Positions 6,745-13,431 of a DNA stretch of 25,245 nucleotides are shown piece by piece (positions within the stretch are counted from its first letter, which is position 1; every line of letters starts with the position of its first letter). Made by a program: the position numbers and the translations under genes. The notes under the pieces are model-generated. The model was not told the origin of the DNA and did no database searches. It worked only from the letters and a program-made list of their open reading frames with translations. Origin of the DNA: JAHHTP01 sp964587555 (GTDB lineage Bacteria > Bacillota > Clostridia > Oscillospirales > Ruminococcaceae); contig CAZPLR010000029.1 in the NCBI GenBank assembly GCA_964587555.1, positions 1-25,245 of the forward strand. The letters run 5' to 3'.

Positions 6745-7062
6745 ATGGAGACATTGCAGCAAGCGTATCGGATTTTATACAGTGTGACTTTAGTTGCGCT
6801 GGCGCTTGGCATCATTATTGCGCTGTTTCGTACCATTACCGGCAGGCTGACGGTTGACCGTATCATAGGAATCAATATCATCAGCACCATGGCGGTTTTA
6901 GCCATCTGCGTATTGGCGCTGCTTTTTGCGGAGAACTATGTGGTGGATGTGGCGATTGTATATGTTATTTTAAGCTTTATTGCGGTTTTGATCCTGTGTA
7001 AGATTTATATCAATCTGCACGGCAGAAAGAAAGAGGATAAGCATGGTATTCGAATGGATTAA
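6745..7062 (+). CDS. mrpF: Mrp antiporter subunit F (MbhB-like)
   Basis: A 105-aa protein with three predicted membrane helices (about 8-27, 39-60, 66-87). The family patterns are visible: TVDRIIGINII after the first helix and a VDVAIVYVILSF third helix. MrpF is a small integral subunit needed to assemble Mrp complexes. AAGGAAGGA precedes the ATG. Its end overlaps mrpG by 20 bp, so the two are probably translated in concert. The C-terminal tail is charged (GRKKEDK). Confidence 0.93.
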   Translation: METLQQAYRILYSVTLVALALGIIIALFRTITGRLTVDRIIGINIISTMAVLAICVLALLFAENYVVDVAIVYVILSFIAVLILCKIYINLHGRKKEDKHGIRMD

Positions 7063-7399
7063 ATTCGGCGTAGTAGCGGCGTTGTTTTTATCTGGGATCG
7101 TCGTGCTTTATATCGCGCTGTTCGGAATGTTCCGCTTTCAGCACGCGCTGACGCGGATCCATTCTGCGGCGATAGCGGATACGCTTGTGCTTTTGCTGTT
7201 CGTGATCGCGGCGGTTCTGGCAGAGGGGTTTAACTTCACCTCGCTTAAGCTGGTGCTGGTGCTGTGCATACAGTGGTGCACCAGCCCGCTTGCATCGCAC
7301 ATGCTGACTAAATTCGAATTTATCACCGACCCAAAGCTAAAGAAATACTGTAAGTTCGAGATCGACGAGCCGGAGGAAAATAAGGGGGAAGAGATATGA
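7043..7399 (+). CDS. mrpG: Mrp antiporter subunit G (MbhC-like)
   Basis: A 118-aa protein of the PhaG/MnhG/YufB family with three membrane helices. Family marks are the RFQHALTRIHSAAIADTL segment after helix 1 (compare the usual LPDxYTRxHAATKADTLG) and SPLASHML in helix 3. The acidic C-terminal tail (EIDEPEENKGEE) is cytoplasmic. ATG at 7043 lies inside the end of mrpF with AGAGG upstream. Its TGA overlaps the next start as ATGA. Confidence 0.93.
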   Translation: MVFEWIKFGVVAALFLSGIVVLYIALFGMFRFQHALTRIHSAAIADTLVLLLFVIAAVLAEGFNFTSLKLVLVLCIQWCTSPLASHMLTKFEFITDPKLKKYCKFEIDEPEENKGEEI

Positions 7400-7683
7400 C
7401 GGTGATCTTTCTTGTCATCCTGCTGTTGGGACTGATTATCTGCGCGGTTGCCACCGCGCTCACCAAGCGTTTAATGACGGCAGTTATTATCTATTCCTCC
7501 TACAGCATCATCATGGCGTTGGTATGGCTTATGCTGCAAGCGCCCGATCTTGCCATCACCGAAGCGGCGGTCGGCGCGGGGATTACCGGCGTGCTGTTTT
7601 ACCTGACGCTGCGCCGCATCGATTTGATCGATAAAGACTTTGGGGAGAAGGAGGAGCAGGAAGAAGATGAAGAAAACGACTGA
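7396..7683 (+). CDS. DUF4040 / MbhD-like subunit (detached C-terminal piece of MrpA)
   Basis: A 95-aa protein with three membrane helices and the DUF4040 signature QAPDLAITEAAVGAG (48-62), which includes the conserved Glu E56. In Bacillus this domain is part of the long MrpA C-terminus. In membrane-bound hydrogenases it is the separate subunit MbhD, and it is separate here too. The C-terminus is a very acidic tail (residues 84-95 are nearly all Glu, Asp and Gln). The start overlaps mrpG by 4 bp (ATGA) and the end overlaps the next gene by 17 bp. Confidence 0.9.
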   Translation: MTVIFLVILLLGLIICAVATALTKRLMTAVIIYSSYSIIMALVWLMLQAPDLAITEAAVGAGITGVLFYLTLRRIDLIDKDFGEKEEQEEDEEND

Positions 7684-8572
7684 TTTCCGCACGAGCTTAA
7701 AACGCTGGGTCAGCGGCAAGGTCGACTTTACCTTGGCGCTTGAGGAGAAGAGCGCGTCCTTGCCTCTAACCTCTGAAACAAAGCCTAAACGGGGCGAGCC
7801 GCACCTGAGTAAACGGGTAGAAAACGCGGAAAAAAGCTTCTGGGAGCATGCCTATCATGTTTTAGGCTGTATTTTCTGCGCGGTGTTTATCGGTACGTTG
7901 ATTGTGACGGTCATGCATCTGCCAGCTTTCGGTGCGGATGACGTCCCGGCGGTCAACGAGGTGGTAGAGCGGTACGTGGAAAAGGGGATGGAGGAAACGG
8001 GCGCGGTCAACGCGGTCGCCGGCATGATCTTAGACTATCGTGCGTTTGATACGTTAGGCGAGTCCTTTGTGCTGTTTACCGCCTGCTGTTCGGTTATCAT
8101 CCTGTTAAAAGGGACAAAGGTCAAGGGGCGCAGCCGCGAACGCATCATTAACTATGAAAAGGATCCGATTGTCAGGACGGTATCCAGCTTTTTGATCCCG
8201 TTGATTTTTGTGATGGGCATTTACGTCATCCTGAACGGACATTTGTCGCCGGGCGGCGGCTTTTCGGGCGGCGCGATGCTGGGCGCGGGCTTTATTCTCT
8301 ACGGTATGGTATTCGGCGAGGATAAGGTGGCGCGGTTTATGAATGAAAAGGTCATCCGTGTCGTTGTGCTTTGCGCGCTGGGCTTTTATGCGCTGGCAAA
8401 AAGCTATTCCTTTTATACCGGTGCAAACCATCTGGAATCCGTCATCACACCGGGCGTGCCGGGACGTATTATCTCGGCAGGATTGATTATGCCGCTTGAC
8501 GTGGCGGTCGGCGCAGTAGTCTGCTGTACGATGTACAGCTTTTATATGTTATTCAGAAGGGGGAAAATCTGA
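7667..8572 (+). CDS. mrpB: MbhE-MrpB fusion subunit
   Basis: A 301-aa fusion. Residues 65-150 match the MbhE / distal MrpA region, with the hallmark LDYRAFDTLGE at 122-132. Residues 166-296 are the MnhB domain, with HLSPGGGFSGG at 192-202. About six or seven membrane helices are expected. The first 60 residues form a polar, charged cytoplasmic extension without a counterpart that I know in MbhE or MrpB. I chose ATG at 7667 because GGAGGAGCAGG lies just upstream; a TTG at 7640 would add 9 basic residues. It begins inside the DUF4040 gene, and its TGA shares one base with the ATG of mrpC. Confidence 0.9.
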   Translation: MKKTTDFRTSLKRWVSGKVDFTLALEEKSASLPLTSETKPKRGEPHLSKRVENAEKSFWEHAYHVLGCIFCAVFIGTLIVTVMHLPAFGADDVPAVNEVVERYVEKGMEETGAVNAVAGMILDYRAFDTLGESFVLFTACCSVIILLKGTKVKGRSRERIINYEKDPIVRTVSSFLIPLIFVMGIYVILNGHLSPGGGFSGGAMLGAGFILYGMVFGEDKVARFMNEKVIRVVVLCALGFYALAKSYSFYTGANHLESVITPGVPGRIISAGLIMPLDVAVGAVVCCTMYSFYMLFRRGKI

Positions 8573-8970
8573 TGCAGGAAGTTATAACGTTTCTAGCGGA
8601 GCATCTTACCAATTATACCGAGCTTGTTGCGGTAATCCTGTTTGCAATCGGCTTTACGATGCTGCTTTTCTCCCGAAATTTACTGAAAAAGGCCATTGGG
8701 CTGAACGTCATGGATACGGGTGTGTATCTGCTGCTTGCCTCGATGGGCTATATTCAAAATCGTATTGCGCCGATCATTGAGGATAATATTACCGACATGG
8801 ATCAATACATCAACCCGATCCCAAGCGGACTGGTTCTGACCGGCATTGTGGTTTCGGTGAGCGTTTCGGCGCTGATGCTTTCTCTGATCGTCCGGCTTTA
8901 CGGGAGGTACCATACGCTGAATCTGGATGAGATCTATATGGTCAAAGAAAGGCAGGATCACAAGGTATGA
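8572..8970 (+). CDS. mrpC: Mrp antiporter subunit C (NuoK/MbhG-like)
   Basis: A 132-aa NuoK-family protein with three membrane helices (about 18-34, 42-60, 84-108). The third helix has the family pattern NPIPSGLVLTGIVVSVSVSALML. MrpC pairs with MrpD as NuoK does with the NuoN/M/L subunits. The start overlaps the stop of the fusion gene (TGATG), and the end overlaps mrpD1 by 4 bp (ATGA). Confidence 0.93.
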   Translation: MQEVITFLAEHLTNYTELVAVILFAIGFTMLLFSRNLLKKAIGLNVMDTGVYLLLASMGYIQNRIAPIIEDNITDMDQYINPIPSGLVLTGIVVSVSVSALMLSLIVRLYGRYHTLNLDEIYMVKERQDHKV

Positions 8971-10466
8971 GCTTTATCTGTAATTTTCCTTTCTTTTCGA
9001 TCATTCTATCCTTTGTATGTGCAGTGACCTCGTTCGCACTGCCCGGAAAGGCGGCGCGGTATTGCAGCATTTTCCTGCTGACCACGTCGATCTGTCTTTC
9101 GACCGCGACGCTTTGCTACAACATATCGACCGGCGAGAGCTTCACCTTTATGATGGGTCATTTTCCAGCGCCGTGGGGCAACGAGATCATGGCGGGCTAT
9201 ATCGAGCCGTTCTTTGCGGCCTTATTTGCAGTGGTACTGCTCTATTCGGTAATTGGCGGCGCAAAAAAGCTGGAAACCGATATTGATGTTGGTAAGATGA
9301 ACCTTTACTATATCATGGTGGATCTGGCGCATGTCGCGCTTTTGGCACTCTGCTATACTAACGATATTTTTACCGGATATGTATTTGTTGAGATTTGTAC
9401 GCTCTCCTCCTGCGCGCTTTTGATGATCCGCGGCATTGGGCGGGCGCTTGCCGCCGCGATCCGGTATATGATCTTCAGCTTGATGGGCTCCGGTTTATTC
9501 CTGATCGGCTGTATCCTGCTTTACTGCATCACCGGGCACCTGCTTTTCCCGAATATCAGGGAAGCGGTCGCGGCGCTCTGGGCAGGCGGCGAATACACGA
9601 TCCCGCTGATTGTTTCGATTGGCTTGATGGTTTCGGGGCTGGCGATCAAAAGCGGTTTATTTCCGTTTCATTACTGGATGCCGGATACCTATTCGTCGGC
9701 GACGCCGGGTTCTTCCGGTATCCTTTCCGGCGTAATCTCAAAGGCGTACATCATCCTGTTGATTAAGGTGATCTACCGTGCTGTCGGTATTGAGGTGTTT
9801 TTGGCGACCGGTATCCAGAATCTGCTGCTCATTTTGGGTGTGGCAGGGATGATCTTCGGCTCTGTTTCCGCAATCCATGCAAAGGGTATCAAAAAGATGG
9901 TGGCGTATTCCTCGGCGGCGCAGATCGGCTATATCTATATGGGGCTTGGCATGGGCACGCCTGCGGCGCTGCTGGCGACGTTTTATCAGATCATCGCCCA
10001 CGCGATCACAAAGCCGGTGTTGTTCCAGTCTGCGGGCGCTTTGTGCGATGTCTCACAGGGAAAACAAGAGTTTTCGTATCTGAGGGGCGCCGCGCATCGT
10101 AATCCATTGGCAGGGATTGTTTTCCTTTGCGGATCGCTTTCGATTATCGGTATTCCGCTTTTCACTGGGTTTATTCCAAAGCTGTATTTTGCCACCAGCG
10201 CGTTTGCGCTCAATTGGCAGACCTATGTCGTATTGATCGCGCTTGCAATCAGTACATTATTGAATGTTTTATACTTTTTGTATACTGCTATCAAGTTGTA
10301 TTTACCGGAGAAGCTGCCGGTCAAAGGCGGCGCAGTGGTATGGTGCGGGCAGCGAGGATTTGCTGTGGCGTCGGTCGTAATGATCCTGTTAAATCTGGTG
10401 ATCGGCGTGCGTTCGCAGCCGATCACGATGCTTTTGCAGGACGGCATTGAGCTGTTTATGAAGTAG
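8967..10466 (+). CDS. mrpD: Antiporter-like subunit 1, MrpD/NuoN family (MbhH position)
   Basis: A 499-aa proton-translocating subunit of the NADH-quinone oxidoreductase/Mrp family with about 14 membrane helices. Family ion-path residues are present: E142 (VFVEICTL, helix 5), K228 (GLAIKSGLFPFHYWMPD, helix 7), K259 (SGVISKAY, helix 8) and K405 (FTGFIPKLY, helix 12). The KKMVAYSSAAQIGY loop is at 309-322. It occupies the place that MbhH has in membrane-bound hydrogenase operons. It differs from the next three paralogues in the PDTYSSATPGSSGILSG segment, where they have AP-AP or APTPV. A 16-bp gap leads to the next gene. Confidence 0.93.
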   Translation: MSFICNFPFFSIILSFVCAVTSFALPGKAARYCSIFLLTTSICLSTATLCYNISTGESFTFMMGHFPAPWGNEIMAGYIEPFFAALFAVVLLYSVIGGAKKLETDIDVGKMNLYYIMVDLAHVALLALCYTNDIFTGYVFVEICTLSSCALLMIRGIGRALAAAIRYMIFSLMGSGLFLIGCILLYCITGHLLFPNIREAVAALWAGGEYTIPLIVSIGLMVSGLAIKSGLFPFHYWMPDTYSSATPGSSGILSGVISKAYIILLIKVIYRAVGIEVFLATGIQNLLLILGVAGMIFGSVSAIHAKGIKKMVAYSSAAQIGYIYMGLGMGTPAALLATFYQIIAHAITKPVLFQSAGALCDVSQGKQEFSYLRGAAHRNPLAGIVFLCGSLSIIGIPLFTGFIPKLYFATSAFALNWQTYVVLIALAISTLLNVLYFLYTAIKLYLPEKLPVKGGAVVWCGQRGFAVASVVMILLNLVIGVRSQPITMLLQDGIELFMK

Positions 10467-10482
10467 GGGATGGGAGAGAGAT

Positions 10483-11940
10483 ATGCTTATTTTCAGTATT
10501 GCCCTTCCGCTTGCAGCGGGGGTTATCTGCCCGTTTTGTAAGCGTATGCGGCGCGCGGTTAAGCTGACGATCCTTTTGCTTTTACAACTGATACAGACCG
10601 GTGTGATCGGGTATCTTATCTGCGCCGGGCAGGAGGAAACGGTTTTTGGCAGTCTTACTGCTCAGATTACGATTGGGCTTTGTTCTGACGGGCTTTCCAA
10701 GATATTTGCCGCAGTTATCGGCATCGGCTGGCTGGCAGTACTGCTATACTGCGCGGTATATATGAAGCATGTGCGGAAGGAGGATCAGTTTTACGCATTT
10801 TTGTTTTTAACCGAGGCGGCGATGCTTGCGACGGTGTTTGCAAGCAATCTGGTTTCGATGTACCTTTTTTATGAGTTTGTAACCCTGTGTTCAATGCCGC
10901 TTGTTCTTCAGGAGCGCACAAAGGAAGCGATTGCGGGCGCGAAGAAATACTTGTTTTATTCGATTGCGGGCGCGTTTTTGGCGTTGTTCGGCATTTTTGT
11001 GCTGGCGGCGAATGCGGATAGCCTGAATTTTGCGGCAGGCGGCACGCTGAATCTGCAAAAGGCGGCGGAAAACAGGGAACTGATTCTTGCGGGTGTGTTC
11101 TGCGCTGTTGTCGGCTTTGGTGCAAAGGCTGGTATGTTCCCGCTGCACGGCTGGCTGCCGAGCGCGCATCCGGTTGCGCCGGCGCCGGCAAGCGCGCTTT
11201 TGTCCGGCGTGATTGCAAAATCCGGCGTGATTGCGGTGATCCGCGTGATGTATTATATTGCCGGATGCGCGTTTTTAAAGGGGACTTGGGTGCAGAGCGC
11301 GTCGCTTTGGCTGGCGCTTTTGACCATCCTGATGGGTTCGATGATGGCGTACCGCGAAAAGAATCTCAAAAAACGGCTTGCCTATTCGACAGTCAGCCAG
11401 ATCTCTTATGTGTTCGCGGGTGTTTTCCTGCTGACCGAGGAGGGGCTTTGCGGCGGGCTATTGCAGGTCGTCTTCCACGCTGTGGTTAAGATGGGATTAT
11501 TCTTAGCCGCGGGCGCCGTCATTTATCTGACGGGGAAGACGGAAGTGGACGAGCTTTCTGGTCTTGGGAAGCGGATGCCTGTTACCTTCTGGTGCTATAC
11601 GATTCTTTCCCTTTCGCTGATCGGCATTCCGCCGACGGGGGGCTTTGTCGGCAAGTGGCAGATCGCCTCCGCGGCGCTTGCGGGCGGAAGCGAATTTTTC
11701 TCAATCTGTATTCCGATTGTACTGCTTGTCAGCGCGCTGTTGACAGCGGGATATCTGCTCCCGATTACAGTACAGGGCTTTTACCCGGGAAAGGACGCCG
11801 CTGTCAAGGAGGAGAGGATTCGCGAGCCTCTCTGCATGAAGCTGCCGTTAATTGTTTTTGCTGCCCTGACGGTTGTTTTGGGAGTTTTCTTTGCGCCGCT
11901 CACCGGATGGATAAGCGCCCTTTGTGCGGCTGCGGTGTAA
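10483..11940 (+). CDS. Antiporter-like subunit 2, MrpD/NuoM family
   Basis: A 485-aa, 14-helix member of the proton-antiporter family. Ion-path residues: E131 (LFYEFVTL), K215 (GFGAKAGMFPLHGWLP), K246 (SGVIAKSG), H332/K336 (FHAVVKMG) and K391 (GGFVGKWQ). The APAPASALLSG segment is of MrpD/NuoM type. GGGAGAGAG precedes the ATG. It sits 16 bp after subunit 1 and 12 bp before subunit 3. It is the first antiporter-like gene beyond the MbhA-H order, in the place where an MBH operon would turn to hydrogenase genes. Confidence 0.92.
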   Translation: MLIFSIALPLAAGVICPFCKRMRRAVKLTILLLLQLIQTGVIGYLICAGQEETVFGSLTAQITIGLCSDGLSKIFAAVIGIGWLAVLLYCAVYMKHVRKEDQFYAFLFLTEAAMLATVFASNLVSMYLFYEFVTLCSMPLVLQERTKEAIAGAKKYLFYSIAGAFLALFGIFVLAANADSLNFAAGGTLNLQKAAENRELILAGVFCAVVGFGAKAGMFPLHGWLPSAHPVAPAPASALLSGVIAKSGVIAVIRVMYYIAGCAFLKGTWVQSASLWLALLTILMGSMMAYREKNLKKRLAYSTVSQISYVFAGVFLLTEEGLCGGLLQVVFHAVVKMGLFLAAGAVIYLTGKTEVDELSGLGKRMPVTFWCYTILSLSLIGIPPTGGFVGKWQIASAALAGGSEFFSICIPIVLLVSALLTAGYLLPITVQGFYPGKDAAVKEERIREPLCMKLPLIVFAALTVVLGVFFAPLTGWISALCAAAV

Positions 11941-11952
11941 GGAGGGAGAAAA

Positions 11953-13431
11953 ATGAGCAATAAATTTTTATTACTTCCGATCCTGCTTCCGGTTGTTTTA
12001 GGATTTCTTTCCTATCCGATCCATTTCAAAACCGAAACGAAAAGACGGATATTTTACAGCGCTGTGATCGGTTTAAATACGGCGCTTGTCTGGCTTTTGC
12101 TGTTCTGCTGTGACAGCGGCTCGTTTACGCTGCTGCACTTTACCGCCACCTTGAACTTTACCCTGCGGTTAGATGGGCTGGGGAAGATTTTTGCCGCCCT
12201 TTCGGCGACGCTTTGGCCGGTCACGCTCTGCTATGCGTTTGACTATATGAAAAATGAAGAGCATAAAAATATGTTCTACACCTTTTTCACGGTGAGCTTT
12301 GGCGTGACGGTGGGGATTGCATTTGCGGCGAATCTTTTGACACTTTATCTGTTTTACGAGCTTTTAACGCTTGCAACGATCCCGCTTGTCATGCATGGCA
12401 TGGACAAAAAGTCGGTGTCGGCTGCAAGAAAGTATATGGCGTACTCCTTCGGCGGCGCGGCGTTTGCGTTTGTGGCGATGGCGTTTTTGATAAGCGTTGG
12501 ACGCGGCGACTTTTCTCTGGGCGGCAGCTTTGCGGATTATTTAGGGGAGCGCAATGTCGCGTTGGTTTTGTATTGCTTCGGCTTTGTGGGCTTCGGTGTC
12601 AAGGCGGCGATCTTTCCGCTGCACAGTTGGCTTCCAACCGCTTCGGTTGCGCCGACTCCGGTGACGGCTCTTTTGCACGCGGTGGCAGTTGTCAAGGCGG
12701 GTGCGTTTGCGGTAATCCGCCTGACCTATTATGTTTACGGCGTGGATTATCTGCGCGGCAGCTTTGCGCAGTACATCGTCATGGGGCTTTCGCTTGTTAC
12801 GATTCTGTTCGGCTCGATCATGGCGCTCAAGCAGACCCATTTCAAACGGCGGCTGGCGTATTCGACGGTATCAAACCTCTCATATATCTTGTTTGCCGCA
12901 TCGATTATGACAACCGACGGCTTAACCGCTTCGCTTGCACATATGCTGTTCCATTCGCTGATCAAAATCGGCGCATTTTTTGCAGCAGGCGCGGTGCTGC
13001 ATTATGCGCATAGAGAATATGTCGGGCAGTTAGAGGGCATTGGCAGGAAGATGCCGGTTACTTTTACCTGCTTTACGGTTTTTGGGCTTGCATTGACCGG
13101 CATCCCGCCGCTGAACGGTTTTATCAGCAAGTGGTATATTGCGTTAGCGGCGCTTGACAGTGCGGAGCCGCTTGCTGTCGCGGGGGTTGCGGTGCTGCTT
13201 GTTTCGGCGCTTTTGACCGCTATTTATATGCTCTCTATTTCGGTTAAGGTGTTTTTCAAAAGAAAGAGTGCGAAGGAAAGCGGGCTTTCCGCTGACGGTG
13301 AGCTTTCTTCGGTGAAGGAAGCAAGCGGGCTGATGACCGTACCGATGGTTCTGCTTGCGGTTTGCTGTCTGCTGACCGGCATATTCGCGCAGCCGGTAAT
13401 GGATCTAATTGTGGGGGTGGTGCTTGCATGA
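11953..13431 (+). CDS. Antiporter-like subunit 3, MrpA N-domain/NuoL type
   Basis: A 492-aa, about 14-helix proton-antiporter subunit. Ion-path residues: E136 (LFYELLTL), K217 (GFGVKAAIFPLHSWLP), K248 (VAVVKAG), K338 (FHSLIKIG) and K393 (FISKWY). Unlike its neighbours, it has APTPVTALLHA with H242, the form typical of MrpA N-domains and NuoL. It may therefore be the detached MrpA N-domain. A charged loop of about 30 residues (about 432-465) sits before the last helix. GGAGGGAG gives an excellent ribosome site. The stop overlaps the next start by 4 bp (ATGA). Confidence 0.92.
   Translation: MSNKFLLLPILLPVVLGFLSYPIHFKTETKRRIFYSAVIGLNTALVWLLLFCCDSGSFTLLHFTATLNFTLRLDGLGKIFAALSATLWPVTLCYAFDYMKNEEHKNMFYTFFTVSFGVTVGIAFAANLLTLYLFYELLTLATIPLVMHGMDKKSVSAARKYMAYSFGGAAFAFVAMAFLISVGRGDFSLGGSFADYLGERNVALVLYCFGFVGFGVKAAIFPLHSWLPTASVAPTPVTALLHAVAVVKAGAFAVIRLTYYVYGVDYLRGSFAQYIVMGLSLVTILFGSIMALKQTHFKRRLAYSTVSNLSYILFAASIMTTDGLTASLAHMLFHSLIKIGAFFAAGAVLHYAHREYVGQLEGIGRKMPVTFTCFTVFGLALTGIPPLNGFISKWYIALAALDSAEPLAVAGVAVLLVSALLTAIYMLSISVKVFFKRKSAKESGLSADGELSSVKEASGLMTVPMVLLAVCCLLTGIFAQPVMDLIVGVVLA

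Noticed and set aside
9017..9766. Other-frame ORFs of 60-170 codons inside the mrp genes, on both strands
   Set aside because: They lie wholly inside strongly supported genes, have skewed Arg/Cys-rich or His-rich composition typical of out-of-frame reading, and lack ribosome sites.
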